DNA of 64,000 nt from Acanthochromis polyacanthus (GCF_021347895.1 NC_067131.1:4554653-4618652), one strand, 5' to 3'; shown: positions 1-11,940, numbered from the stretch's first letter. Numbers and translations are program-made. The notes: generated from the sequence alone by a model not told the origin.

Positions 1-869
1 CACCCTGTGTAGAGTTTTAGCTTCTTTCTCCTGAAGAAATGCTTCATATTTCTTCCTTCTGCAGCCCGATGTGTGAACCTCCTCGACGAGGACTCCCCCT
101 CCTCACAAACCCCAACTTAACCTCTGGCTAGAAATATGGGATGTCTGTGATTATCTACTGCTGAGCTGCGTAGGAGCGGCTCTGGCAGCACAGACTAAAA
201 AGCACAGATAACTCATTCTCCTAAGACATGCAGGATTTTAATGTGTCTAAAGTGTGTTGAGGATTATTTCTTCTCGCGGGGTGACACTTGTGGAGTCGGT
301 GAGGAGGAGTTATGACCACCGCTCCGCTGCAGGATGAATAACTACATCTTAGTAGCCTGGTGAGAGGTAAATTATCAGGAAGAAACAGAGGAACCATGTT
401 TTATTTTTCTGGTTCAGACTGCAGGAGGCACATGAGGTAAAGATTCTCAGAGCTCAAGGCTTTAATTGGAGAAAAACTGTGATATAGAAAACATAGGAGC
501 ACTGAGCTGAGATCAGAAAGGTCGCCCTGTCATGTTTAATTAAGGCGAGCGCTGTGGAGGCACAGAGACTGACCTGGACGCTCTGGTAGGTCACTGGATT
601 CTAGCGGCGCTCTTGTATACCGTCTGAGAGCAGATTTCTTTGACTTTAGCAACAGAGGCTTTTTTTTTTTTTTTTTTAAGCTTGGTGTGGTTTAATTCTC
701 TCAGCCTTTAGCATCACAAGGTCCTCTCAGGTCTGTGTTTCACAAAAAACAGCAAGTGTTGAAGCTCCAGAATTAAATCTCAGAGTTCAGAAACTGATTA
801 GCAGGACCGAAAACACGTGAAGTTGACATGCACTTGTCAAAACCCTGTATCTCCTGGCAGTTTCGTGTC
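1..869. other. Unique non-coding sequence
   Basis: I see no gene, exon or recognisable repeat here. The only notable tract is an 18-base T run at 660-677. No open frame above 60 codons occurs on either strand, which fits intergenic or intronic DNA. Confidence 0.6.
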
Positions 870-1095
870 TTTAACTCAAAAAGCAATCTACTTCTAGAAA
901 TATGACCCAATCTGCTGGGTCAAAAATATTCATACAGCAAAGACAACAACCACTAAAGAAGGAAAAAAGATCGTATTCAACGTTACAAAAATAACTTTGT
1001 GCAAAAGATTCAACATAAAAATGCATCTTAAAGCATTTCCTGTTTCAGTGACAGGAGTTTTGCACAAATATTGACTAAACTGTTTAGGGGGTTTA
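870..1095. repeat. Possible DNA-transposon-derived fragment
   Basis: The stretch around 912-960 (ctgctgggtcaaaaatatt, then a 'catacagcaa' motif) resembles non-coding ends of Tc1-like repeats that I recall from fish genomes. A related wording occurs at about 39430-39470 in this window. No termini or transposase are visible. The assignment is by similarity of wording only and is weak. Confidence 0.3.
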
Positions 1096-1859
1096 TCCCT
1101 CACATTGTAATGTCTGCCCAGGAATTAGTCTGACTCTTAGACCCTGTGAGAATTTACAGCCCCATCTTGTTTCCACATCTGGACCAGATGCAGTCGTCCT
1201 TCACCTTTTTCTTAAGATGAGTCGTGTAAAACTACATTTTGACGCAAAGCAGGAGCTATCCTCCACAGAGGGCGTCTCCCTCGGCTTTTGGTTCTTGAAA
1301 GTTTTTAATTCCGCACCCCTTTTGACACATTTTGGGCAGCACCAAAAAATATTAAAACATAATCTACTGGCTGCTGAACTCTAATAACGATAAATGACGA
1401 TTGGCTGCAGGAGACAGAAACTGGAGCTGGTTCATGGTCACCTCTTTCTCCAATTAGTTAAAACTCATTCTGTGATGTAGGTTTGCATTAATAAGTCGAC
1501 TTTAATATTGTTTCTGTGATTTGTTCCAGAGATTAACTGCTGCTACGTTTGTGCACTGTTCAGAAAAAAGAAAAATTACCCGTCGAAATGATCGATGTTC
1601 CGACGCTATCAGCTGCCTTTTCAATATAGTAGAAAGATATCATCGGCAGACTGATGGAACGGGCCTTTTCCCTTTGATTACTTCTTATGTATTACTTCAA
1701 CTCGCTCCGATATTACTTTGACTATTAAGGTCAATAAATTTCAAAAGCCTGTCCAAATGCAGATAATCTATATTTGTGGCAGGAGAGAGTCTGAATATCG
1801 GCGAACTGAAGATGCCATTCGGTTATAAATGTATGACTGCAACACTTAGCCGCCTGCTG
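1096..1859. other. Unique non-coding sequence
   Basis: No gene or recognisable repeat. A 66-codon open frame at 1521-1721 shows no motif and is treated as chance. Confidence 0.5.
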
Positions 1860-2430
1860 CCCTGTGGGAAGGTAAATGGACGCAGCAGAGAGGGCTGAGG
1901 GAGGATGTATGGATGCATGTATGCATGACATTGATCTGAATGCAGGAGGGGGCTAAGAGTGGAAGGCATGGAGCGCTTGGCAATTAGCCATGGCCTGACC
2001 GAGACACAAGGCATGGTGGACGGCCGATTAGCTGACGACGTCCATCGGCCCGGCATACATCAAGCAGACAGGCTGAGGCCCTGCTGCTTGCATTTGCAGT
2101 CCCATTAGGGAATCAGCCCCTCAGTCATATTTCTTAGATCCTGCGCGGGCGGATCGATGAAACGAGATGGACTTGTTGCCAGCGGGCCACTGGTGTCTGA
2201 GTGGGGACCTCTTCCTTCTTGCCTCAGCACTTTGAGCGCCTCGCTGATGAGTCACTTCCACAAGTTGCTTATTGATCGGCCTGGAGGCGGCGCTACATCG
2301 AGTGGCTTCGGCTCATTTGCATGGAAATGATGGTCCCCGAGACCGACGGGGTGCCGCCTCCCGCCACGCACTCAGTTAGCACCGCATCCAGAGAAAAGAA
2401 ATGAAGCAGATAAGAGATCTGAGTTTTAGT
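1860..2430. promoter_or_regulatory. Candidate conserved non-coding block
   Basis: This stretch is richer in GC and more complex than its surroundings and carries no repeat signature. It includes a perfect octamer ATTTGCAT at 2315-2322, followed directly by a GGAAATGA stretch. It also contains CAATTAG and GATTAGC homeodomain-like cores around 1980-2035. The overlapping short open frames on the minus strand look like chance. That it is a regulatory element is inference from composition and motifs. Cross-species conservation cannot be seen here. Confidence 0.3.
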
Positions 2431-2554
2431 GTCTGTCAACTGGGCAGGTACAGCACATCGTTTATTCTGCTTCCAGATTGGATTTGGTGTGTGTCCGATT
2501 ATATTTTCCTCTACATGATGTAGGAAAAATTGATTCTGTTCCAAGAAATATATA

Positions 2555-2957
2555 CAGCACCCTCCATAATTATTGGCACCCCTGTTTAAGATGTGTTCTT
2601 TAGCTTCTAATAAATTAATTTTTTTTTTGCTTGATAATATAGGATTGCAATGGGGGGAGGAAAATCCAACCTCTAATTCAAGTGCGTTTATTCAGTGGGG
2701 GGGAAAAAAATCACACATTAAGAAATAATTCTTTTACATCAAATCATGTGTGCCGCAATTATTAGCATGACTGTTAATACTCCCCCCCCCCCCCCCTCCC
2801 CCCCCACTGTTTGAGGACAAAACAGCACCTAATCTTCTCCTATAATTAATTTTTTAACTTTTTTCAGTGTGAGTATGCTTCTGCAATAAAAACTGAATTT
2901 ATTTTAAGGCTTTCAACACATGTTAACCAGGGGTGCCAATAATTATGGAGGGCGCTG
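2555..2957. mobile_element. Tc1/mariner-type MITE, 403 bp, TA-flanked
   Basis: The termini are near-perfect inverted repeats of about 30 bp. The left end reads CAGCACCCTCCATAATTATT and the right end is its reverse complement with one mismatch. A TA dinucleotide sits on each side (2553-2554 and 2958-2959), as expected for the TA target duplication of Tc1/mariner transposons. No transposase is present, so this is a non-autonomous element. It contains a C-rich tract at 2782-2805 interrupted by one T. Confidence 0.85.
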
Positions 2958-2961
2958 TACA

Positions 2962-3160
2962 TACAGTCATGAAAAAATGATTAGACCACCCTTGTTTTCT
3001 TCAGTTTCTTGATCTCTTTAATGTCTGACACCACTAAAGGTACATTTGCTTGAACAAATATGATGAAAACAACAAATATGGCTCATAAGAGTTTCATTTT
3101 AAAGCTGAAATCTAGACATTTTCCATAGTTTTCTTGATGATAAACACTTTTGGGAGATGT
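2962..3160 (+). repeat. Second fish DNA-repeat fragment abutting the MITE
   Basis: The sequence starts with TACAGTCATG and a 'tgattagaccaccc' motif, which I recognise as the start of a widespread fish repeat probably derived from a Tc1-like element. Only the left part is recognisable, up to about 3160. It begins within five bases of the right end of the preceding MITE, sharing a TACA-type junction. The element seems truncated on its right. Confidence 0.55.
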
Positions 3161-3370
3161 TTTTAGTCCAATTTGGAACCCTTCTAAGCCATCCTAAATG
3201 TTTAACTCATTTTGGACGGATTGTGAAGAGTAAAGGAGGATTTTTTTTTTTAACAAGTTCTAGATAAATTTCTAATCCTTTTGGACAAATGTGGAGAATT
3301 GTTAAATAATTCTGTATCGGTGTGGGACCGTAACCATGACAACAAGTGATCACATGATTGTGATCCTGCT

Positions 3371-3540
3371 ACAGATCCACCGCTGAGAACGTATCGGGAC
3401 TTATCTGACATAAATCATACAAGGAACAATTGATTAAGCTGTGGGGGTGTTTCTGAGTCCCATCAATTCCCGCCGACCGCTACATATTTGGGTCACGTGA
3501 TCCGGTATCCGCACAAAACGTACACATGCAGAACACACAC
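3371..3540 (+). repeat. Dispersed repeat, copy A
   Basis: Positions 3371-3479 match 24477-24583 in the same orientation with scattered differences. Shared words include 'atccaccgctgag', 'gggacttatc' / 'aggacttatc' and 'gagtcccatcaattccc'. The sequence continues to about 3540 with 'gggtcacgtgatccgg', which copy B lacks. No coding potential or termini are visible. The family is unclassified. Confidence 0.7.
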
Positions 3541-4929
3541 CTGTGCTCAGTGCAGGTCATTTTGTTTGTGTGTACATCTATATTAGTTTAGTTTATTATT
3601 TGGTCAGCAGATTATAAATTGACATACAGCATTATGTCCAAGATACAAAACAATATCAATCATTCATTGATCATCATTAAATGGACACATTCTATATGTC
3701 CTGATTTCTGCCACTAATTTTTTTTTTTTTTTTTTTTTTTGCAAGCTTTCATCCGTCAGATGATACGACTGAGCAGCCTTGGAGGACTGGGCTCTCTCAG
3801 TGCTTTTCTTGTTTTAATGTTAAAATTTTCACCTGTGCACCTTGATAAATGGTTTAAATGTTTAAATTCAAATAATTTTTTTTGTTGCCAGCTAGTCTTT
3901 ATTAAAAATAGGCCATTAATGATCTTTAAAAACGATGGATATCCACTAAAACGACACATTTTATCACAATATTTTCAGCTATATCACCCACTCGTCTTTT
4001 CTTCTTTTCCCCCTCCTCAGTCCTGAATGTAAGGAACCAAGCTGAAATGTTCTGTTTCTGAGGAGGCCATTTATCTTCATTCTGCATTTAGGTCCCAAAC
4101 CACATCTAATGTAGTTTAGGTTATGTTAAAGGCTGCCATGAAGTGTGTAATGTTCAGTCATCTGCAGCAGAAACGTCTCCACATGTGGCCTCTTCTTAAC
4201 GCTTCGCTTCCCGCTGATCTTTGCCTTCAGTCATTTCTGCAGACTTCGCCTAATGTGCGGTGCTTCCCTCGGAAACGTATACAACATGTCGAGCTATGTA
4301 ATGCGGCTGAGGTGACGGGTGACGGCGGCTGTCGGGTCTGACGGTGAATTTTTCCTGCAGCTTAACGGCGCCAGAGTCCCCCCCCCCCCCCCCCCCAGCT
4401 ACCAGGATGCAGCCATAAATCACAGGACATGTGAGGCGTGATGGTTCCCCACATTAATTCACCAAAGACTGTTCGCCGCTGATGTGAACGTTACAGTATA
4501 AATAGAAAAACTGTCTCCCTTAAGTGCACCGAGCTTCGAGGCACGTTCAGGTCATTTCTCTTGTTTGATGAGGTCACAAAGTCCCGTAGCATCGTGGGAG
4601 TTGTTGTTTTGATGAAAATCTAAAGTGACTCGGGCAGAAATCCTGTTGGTGTACGAGGTAATGTGTTAAAGTATAATTCATGTTGCGTTACGTCACACAT
4701 ATAAATGTGTACTGTCAGTTTATTGTCATGCAAAAGCCACAAGTTGGTAGGAAAGTTATTAGCATGTTTTGTTGGACACATAGGTTGAGAGAGTGCAAAG
4801 TTTGAAAAATGTTATCCTCCTTTACTTGCTTTGAAACCCAGTATTATGGAACATTATGATGAAGTTGATACTGTTGTGGTAAATGAGATTTCTGAACCTA
4901 AAATACAGGAAAGTGACTGCACTTCAAAG
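3541..4929. other. Non-coding sequence with two long homopolymers
   Basis: There is a 23-base T run at 3718-3740 and a 19-base C run at 4378-4396. Apart from these I see no gene or recognisable repeat. Open frames at 3739-4026 and 4123-4341 have no protein motif and the first starts inside the T run's flank. Both are read as chance. Confidence 0.5.
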
Positions 4930-5262
4930 TTTTGTGTCTCTTTCAGGTTGTTTTGCTTCTCTTTGAAGTGGATTTGTATGTTTTGAGGTTGTTTTGTGTC
5001 TCTTAGTGGTTGTTTTATGTTTCTTTGAGGTAGTTGTTTGTCTCTTTAAGGCTGATTTGTGTCCGTTTGTCTCAAAGATTGTTTATTTTAGTTTTGTGTT
5101 TCTTGGAGGTTGTTTTGTGTCTCTGAATTAGTTTTTTTTTCTATGAAGTTTGCACCTTTTTGAAATTTGTGTTTTTGAGTTTGTTGTTTTTCTCTTTTTT
5201 TTGTTTGTGTTTTGTTTGAAGCTGTTTTACGCATCTTCAAGATTGTTTTGGGTTTCTTTGAA
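4930..5262 (+). repeat. Degenerate minisatellite, unit about 22 bp
   Basis: The approximate unit 'ttttgtgtctctttgaggttg' repeats about 14 times with frequent substitutions and small length changes. Clear units occur near 4930, 4990, 5030 and 5110. It is an ordinary decayed tandem repeat with no gene content. Confidence 0.75.
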
Positions 5263-5499
5263 GAGACATCCCTGATTTAATGAACCATTCTCATATTTTC
5301 TGATATGTAAGCCAGCATGCTTTTAGTGTAGTGACGTGCAGAATAGTATAGTTCTATACAAGCCTGAGCCGTTGAGAGCACACAACAGATGACGGCTCAT
5401 TTCACACTACAAACTGTTAAGGCTTAAGGTGGAATATTGTCATAAAATTGTTCTTACCATGTGTGGACATACTGCATTAAACAGAGCTGCAGAACGTAC

Positions 5500-5591
5500 T
5501 TAACCCTTTGATGCACAAGATGGGCCAAAAGTGACCCAAATCCAGTGGAAAAGGAGCATCCCCTGACCCAGACTGTGCATCAAAGGGTTAA
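5500..5591. mobile_element. Miniature piggyBac-type MITE with TTAA flanks
   Basis: The 14-bp termini CCCTTTGATGCACA (5504-5517) and the exact reverse complement (5574-5587) enclose an 84-bp element. Each side carries TTAA (5500-5503 and 5588-5591). The symmetry extends to a 21-bp perfect inverted repeat. TTAA target sites with CCC-starting termini are the hallmark of piggyBac transposons, so this is best read as a very short non-autonomous member. It encodes nothing. Confidence 0.8.
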
Positions 5592-5594
5592 GTA

Positions 5595-6185
5595 AAAAGT
5601 GTGTTATTTTAAACACAGCCTTTGAGCAGAGTTTTTACTGAAGATGCTGCCACAAGTTATGGCAGAACAAACCGACCAGGAGAGAAGTAATAAACCAGGG
5701 TTTTAGTACATCAGTTAGTGGATGGATCTGTGGTCTGTCAGGTGATCGTTCATAGCCAGAAGCAGGTCGTCACGGCACAAAACGGACTAAAGGGTGACGG
5801 ACAAACTGTAGAAAGACCAGGAATGGGTTGGAAAAATAACGGCACTATGACGGACAACTTACTAAATGTTCTGTGGTTTGTTTTAGTTCATTTATAGAAG
5901 TAAGAATATGGAAAAATAAAACCTGCTTCAATATCAAGAAGCAACACGAGCTCAGATTGTTCCTGTTGTGCATAAACGTAGCACTGCAGCTAACCTTCAT
6001 GTTGAGGATCAGAACTGGTGACTCGGAGACCAAAGAAGTTTTTGCAATGGAGAACCTGAAGGAGCGTCGGGTCAGGAGAGCACCAGTCGCTTTTCTTCAT
6101 GAATTTTTCAAAATGTCAACGCTCCTCTCAAACATCCTGAAGGATCTGAGGTAGAACATTTGGTGCCGTTGACCTAAACTGTGTA
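5595..6185. other. Unique non-coding sequence
   Basis: No recognisable repeat. Open frames at 5845-6033 (minus) and 5873-6154 (plus) show no motif and are treated as chance. Confidence 0.5.
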
Positions 6186-6560
6186 AGTGGGGGTTCTGTC
6201 ATGGCAACACACCTTTTCCAGCACCATGGTTTCTTGGCCACATCGGCACAATAATTTCCCAACGCATGCCCCAGTCGCAAGATTTTGCTCCCTGCAACTT
6301 CTTCTTTTTCCCAAAAATCTAATTAAAAGATGCCATTTTGACGCAGTAAAGCAGATCGCCTTGGTCCAGTTTAGGAGACTCTGCGCCTGCCACAGATGGC
6401 CCTTTTTATCTTCAGAGTAGGACTTGGAGAAAACGTTCCAACTGTGACAGGAGCGCTGGGAGCTGCGAATTTCTGCACAAGAAGGCTCCTTCAAAGATTT
6501 TCAAATTTAAATCGGCACAGTTTTTGCTTTTTATGGACACAGTCTTGTAACTTTTTGATC
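6186..6560 (+). pseudogene. Mariner (DD34D) transposase C-terminal relic
   Basis: Translation around 6240-6360, with frameshifts, reads as a decayed version of the mariner block 'PYSPDLAPCDFFLFPKLK'. The frame at 6281-6320 gives DFAPCNFFFFPKI, then a stop, and then LK-type residues. The third catalytic aspartate of mariner sits in this block. A further segment at 6466-6500 gives AQEGSFKDF, matching the mariner C-terminal 'QGDYFEGD' region. Frameshifts and stops break it, so it is not functional. Related fragments lie at 22620-23270. Only the C-terminal third is visible. Confidence 0.6.
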
Positions 6561-8040
6561 GTGGCTCATAGGAAGAAGAAATAAGGAGAGATGCAAGTTT
6601 TAAAGCATAAGGAGGAAGTAGTATCTATATATGTGTGTGTGGATGTGTGAGAAGGATTAGGAGGGAAAACATTGCATCTGAACCTCAGCTTGTATCTTCC
6701 AGACGAGTCAGCAGTGATGTGTGACTGAGTGAACAGCAGCTCCAGAGACCTGCTCCTCCATCGGAAACCACCAGTGGGATTATTGTGATTCTAGGTGGAA
6801 GCGCTGCAGTGATTTTTCAATTAATCAATTAGCAGATTGTAGTATTTATTCAGTGTTGTGGAGGAGCTCCTTGTGTGGCTGAATTATGGTCTTGGTATCA
6901 AAAATTAAAATGCAAGTCAGTCAGGCGACGTCTGTGTGGTTGAGATGAATTGAGCGCTCAACAAGATGGAATAAATGGAACACCTGAAGCACCCAAAGAG
7001 CATTTAGAACACTCCAAAGAAGCACCACTGTCTTCAGTGTTGATTGTACTCATTTAGTTGAGAGCAGCTTCGATTAAAAGCCTCATCTTTCAACTCCTTT
7101 ATCAAGCTACAAGTGGCAAACATTTGCCATGTTTTTATATCTATTTTTAGTTTTATTTCATTGGAAACTGCTGGGCAAATCAAACAATGTGACAATTTAA
7201 CAGCTTTACCTAATAATTGTTCGGCATTTCATCCTCCAGGCATTCATGTTATTGTTTAAATGACATCTCTAATAAATGTAAATGAAAAGGTCAATGTATG
7301 TATCATAAGGAGAGCTGCATAACTGTCTGCCGAAGCTTTGATAGGCTGAGAAAATGGGGTTTTAGCATTCTGAATCGTAAGTTTGAGTCATATTGAAGAC
7401 TAAATTTAGACGATAACATGAAGACGGTTCCATAGAATGTTGGGTTCTGGCTGCAAACTGCCATTAAAACACATCACAACTATGCAAAATTTGGCTGCAT
7501 CCTTCCTCTCTGGTTCATAAACAGTCTGTCGTGTTGCTTAATAATGGAGCAAGTTTTCCTTCCATCACTCTTTCCTTTAAAAACCCACAACTTGATGTCA
7601 GAGTGTGCATGGAGGCCGGTGCTGGGTTCTGGTCCGCCACTAGGAACTGGAGGGTTCGCTGCAACCACCATGGGAGCGGGTGGTTTTAACTTTGCCGCAG
7701 GTGGTCAAAAAAATAAACTGACTCTCTGGATTTAGCTCAGCCAGAAGGGTGGAGTCGACACATGAAGCCAAAAAGAAGATTAAAGGGAATTTCTACGACA
7801 TAAAAACTAAGTGAGGCGAATCTGACGTGGATAAATTTTGCGTTTTTTAGCCACAAAGATGGAAAACGACTAGACTTTGTCGGGATAAATATGCAAAGTG
7901 ACTAAAAGTGATACTCGCCAAAAGTAACTAAAGATAAAGCACTTCTTCCTGCACACATTGAACAAGATACTGTTGATGTGGAAGTTCAGCGAGATCGAGA
8001 GAGGATGAGGAGACAGACACAGAGACACACCGGAGAATCA
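6561..8040. other. Unique non-coding sequence
   Basis: No gene or clear repeat. Short frames at 7480-7735 on both strands are mutual shadows without a motif. A small 'ttttcaattaatcaattagc' stretch at about 6813 resembles fragments of a fish repeat but is too short to assign. Confidence 0.5.
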
Positions 8041-8370
8041 GATGATTTTATTGATACCAGGAGGAGGGACACCGACAGAGCAGCAGTTCATGCAAGCAAC
8101 ACCGGCATCAATTCTGAGGATTATCTCTGAGCTTCAGGTAGATATTGTAGATGGGAGAAGGTCAGATTTAGAGTACAGACCAATATGGAGACAACTAGTC
8201 TGCTTAGTAAGAATAGACAATATTTAATCTGACCAGAGCAGAGAGTCCTGGCAGATCCTCTTCCTATAGCGTCTGCCTGTAGGAAGATAATTTGGGATGA
8301 TGTCAGCTAACGGATGTAAGGAAATACCTCAGAAAAAGGAGAGTATTTTTCCTTCATAATAGAGACAGGC
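8041..8370 (+). repeat. LINE-like dispersed repeat, copy 1
   Basis: This copy matches the reverse complement of 9860-10199. The match runs from 'ggagggacaccgac', through 'cagcagttcatgcaagcaac', to 'agcgtctgcctgt' and the 'ttttccttca' end. The 61-codon open frame at 8042-8227 has a counterpart in copy 2, with conservative changes (ILRIISEL against VLRILSDL, GRRSDLEY against GRRSDLDY, RRQLVCLV-type endings). The family may once have been coding. No enzyme motif is visible, so I cannot name the protein. The 3' tail seen in copy 2 is absent here. Confidence 0.65.
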
Positions 8371-9645
8371 ATAAATGTGCACTTACTGCCCTAGAATAAC
8401 ATTCTTAAGCATTTTTTAGTTTGGAGACTTCATTGCAAACAGGGATGGCTCTCTGTGAGGCTGTTTCCTGATCACTTTTACATTTCAGGCATTTAAAAAA
8501 ATATATTTAAAGCCTTCAAGACTTTTAACTTCATTTGCTTATTGATATTCTTGTTTGTTTACCTCAAAGAGGATCATTGATGTTAACACGGCAATAAACA
8601 ATAAAAAAACAAATGGATACATTTACGCACAACAAAAGAGATACTTATTTTTTATGTCTCATGGTGTGGGTTTTTTAGTCAGTGTTGCTTTAAGAGGTTA
8701 AATTCAAAATAACGGTGTTTTCTGTAATCTTTATTAAATATAAGTCACTAAAAATGATCAACAGTTGTCAGTATCGATTGCAATAAAACATTCTCATATA
8801 AATATTACAGCCTTACTAGAGAACAAAAGTCATTAAATCTGAGCTTCTTCTCTTTTGATTTTGACCATCCATATTTAATCTGTCTTTTTCAAACCCCAGG
8901 GAAATGCAGTGTGAAGTGCTGGAGTATTGCTTTAATTAAAAGATAATAAAAATCGGGTGATTAATTGTTAATGAGAATAATCATTAGTTGCAGTCGGATA
9001 GATGGAGAACTTCTTTTCTCAGTCTCTTCGGTCTTTTCTCGTCTGTGTTTTTTTTTGTTTGTTTTTTTTTCCTTCCCCGTCATTCTGCTCCGTTATTTTT
9101 TCATGTTGCCATCTTTCATATTAAAGGCTTTTCACCCAGACTGGTGATGGAGATGGAGCCTGGCAGCTTTAACGTGCTTCCAGCTCCCTCCTCTCGGTGC
9201 TCATGTATGTTCTGAACGGCTGAGCTGCTGTTAATGAATGTCTGCATGTGTGGGAGCACATTGGGTAAAAGTGAGGTCAGCTGTTTTATACGTGTGCATG
9301 CGAGTGTGAAAAAACATACAGCGAGATGCAGACTACGTACATACATCAGGCAAACTTACTAAATAATTCACGCCCTTGTCCTGTACGGCATGGAAAAAGC
9401 ATGTCGCCAGCATTCATAAAATATCCATGAACGTGACCCAGAGTTCTGTGATGGAACTCTGGAACAGAAGTGGTCACATCTGAGGTGTTTAGGTGATAGA
9501 AGAAAAGAAATTAAATGTCATTGCTTTGTCGAAGACTTCTTTTTTCTCGTTGTCAAACACTAATGAACAGAAACCGTGATAATGTTGCATTTGTGTGAAT
9601 AAGTGCAGGTGAAGTCATGTGTCACCCTGGAAACTCGCCAAATAT
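8371..9645. other. Unique non-coding sequence between the two repeat copies
   Basis: No gene seen. T-rich tracts near 9049-9071 produce overlapping phenylalanine-rich frames that are not credible proteins. A fairly complex stretch at 9120-9260 may be conserved but has no diagnostic motif. Confidence 0.45.
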
Positions 9646-10199
9646 CAGAATCAGAAATGCTTTATTGATCCCAGAAGGGAAATTGCTGACGTGATAGTGG
9701 CTCCGATTCAAGGATTTAGAAATTTAAACAGTCGTGAAAATACAACACAAACATGAGTCTAAGAATAGTCACACTCAAACTCATTCAACCCCCAATGCAA
9801 GTCAGGTTTGTTGGCAAAATCTACAAACTTTCAGCTGTCTTTGATAAACATCTCAAACAAGAACAATTCTGTGAAGGAAAAAATGCTCTTTCCCCTTTCT
9901 GAGGCGTTTCCTTTCAGCTGTTAACCCCCGTCATCCCAGATTATCTTCCGACAGGCAGACGCTGTAGGAGGAAGATCTGCAGGACTGTCGGCTCTGGTCA
10001 AAGTTAGATATTGTCTATTCTGACGTGACTAAGCAAATGAGCGGTCTCCATATCCATCTATAATCTAAATCTGACCTTCTCCCAAGTACAACATAAACCA
10101 GAAGATCAGAGAGAATCCTCAGAACTGATGCTGGCGTTGCTTGCATGAACTGCTGCTGTGTCGGTGTCGCTTCTCCTGCTATCCGTAAAACATCAGCGT
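9646..10199 (-). repeat. LINE-like dispersed repeat, copy 2, with 3' tail
   Basis: Read on the minus strand, the copy starts near 10199 and runs to 9860 as the homologue of 8041-8370. It ends near 9646 in a tail that reads gggatcaataaagcatt, followed by a short 'tctgattctgat' repeat. A 'gggatcaataaag' tail with short tandem repeats is typical of 3' ends of fish CR1/L2/Rex-type LINEs, so a LINE or LINE-tailed SINE is the best guess. No reverse transcriptase motif is present. It forms an inverted pair with copy 1, separated by about 1.3 kb. Confidence 0.6.
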
Positions 10200-11149
10200 T
10201 TCTTCGTTTTGAATGCTGCCGTTTTGCTTTCTGTCTGTTCAACTCCTGCAGGTTTAATCAGAAACAGGAACTAGTGATGCTGGTTGTAGTTTTAGCTGCA
10301 GGCGCTGCAGTTAATCTGCAGATTATTCAGATGAAGTCGTGGAAATTAAGGTTCTGATTAATCGCAGATGGATGGAATAATACATCGCTAATGGGGAAAC
10401 TATTGATTAAATTCTCTAAAATGTGAACATATTTTAAGCCTCCTTTTTCATCAGGAGTGAATTGGCAAAGGAGATTCTCATTGTGCCAACAGGATTTTTC
10501 CTGAAAAGGGGAATTTTTGGTTCTTCCAAAGAGCTTTTAAGCAGAAAATAACGATGGCAATTACATGTTGTTTGTTTTTTTTTTTTTTTGTTTTTTTTTT
10601 AACCAGTTTTGTTCACTGGGGCTAAATTTATGTAGACACGCTTTAAGTAGAAATCCAGGATGTAAACTGTTATATCTAATTTACAAATTACACTTCTTTT
10701 GACTGCAAAAATAAGTAATTCATCGTAATAATGTACAAGAAGTGTCACCTCATTTCTGTGATCAGTATAAAACCTGTTTAAACGCAGTCATGTTAGTCCA
10801 CTTTATTACAGTGTTGGATAGTTTACAGTCAATCTTCTGTATACATTAATGGCCTAACTGATTAATAGCCGACACGTGCTTTCATTATTTAAAAAACCGA
10901 AGCCCTAACGAGAATTTATGAAGCTCATTTGAATGTCAGATTTCAGCTGTGAGAAGTTGCTGCTCCATTTCTAGTAATTGAAGCAGCTCCAGAGAACTGA
11001 CTTCTCTCACAGCTTTTTTTTTTCTCATCACATTGAGTGTACAGATTTATTGCAGCCATGCTAATGACGCTTACAGTTAAACCCCACAGTGTTCAAGCCC
11101 ATAACATATTCTGATTTATAGTGAGCTCACAGGCAGGCGGCTGAAAGGT
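10200..11149. other. Non-coding sequence, T-rich in the middle
   Basis: T-rich tracts occur at 10571-10600 and near 11012. I see no gene and no assignable repeat. Confidence 0.5.
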
Positions 11150-11940
11150 TTCTTGTGACTGGAGGCAGTAAGGCTGATGATATTTTGTAATCTTTTTCAT
11201 TAAATGCTATGACCAAAATTATCCATACAGGTTTTCATTAAACAGTGGCAATGTTGTAATTTGTCTACACATCATTTAAAAGGTTCTTATCTCTATTGGT
11301 AAGTCTTTGAGGTTGGATCTTCCTCTTCTTCACTTCCTCCACAGATTCTCGATGGATTCAACTTCATATTGTCCATTTCTTCACCACTTAATATTGAAAG
11401 TCTTTCTGCAGACTCTGTTTCCCTGCACAATCTTTACGTTGATGATGCCGTTTTACTTTGACGAGGCTGAGAAATTCCATCAATCGTGTCTTCCGTCCAT
11501 CATCTTTGACTGTTCTGATGGAGCTCTTGGGGCTGAAAACTTCTCCTTTCTTTGATCTTCATCTGATTTGATGACAGAACTGATGATGAGCAGCTTCTTT
11601 CTTGTCCACCTGAGCTTTCGTAGAACTTTAGTCCTCCTTGGTCCTCATGGAGATCAGCGTCTGATTGAGGTGTTGCTACCAGAACATTCATCAGGATGAT
11701 CTTGGTGTTGATTCTTTGTGGATCGCTTTCATCTTCCTACCAGCCCTCTTGAGGTTCTTTACAGTGCAGAACTCCTCATACTTCCTGACAATGCTTTGCA
11801 CTGTCGCCAAAGCTAACCCTGGACCTTAGAAACACATGACTTTAAAGCCTTTCTCTTTTTTTTGGGACAGCTATAATGTGTAGCTATCTCTCAGTGATGG
11901 ACTCCATTCTCTTCTCACCGAGCTCTTCTGTTTTAGTCAT
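11150..11940 (-). pseudogene. Tc1-family transposase pseudogene
   Basis: On the minus strand the relic begins at an ATG at 11940 with MTKTEELGEKRMESITER, which resembles Tc1 transposase starts (M-K-T-K-E-L-S/G-E). After a stop and a frameshift, 11808-11733 translates as ATVQSIVRKYEEFCTVKNLK, followed by RAGRK. This is a close match to the second helix-turn-helix and GRGRK-type linker of Tc1 DNA-binding domains. Downstream codons are broken by several stops. The tail near 11200-11270 contains 'gtttaatgaaaacctgtatgg', like the 3' ends of fish Tc1 elements. A full-length Tc1 transposase is about 340 codons. This copy is shortened and dead, with no clear catalytic DDE block. Confidence 0.7.
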
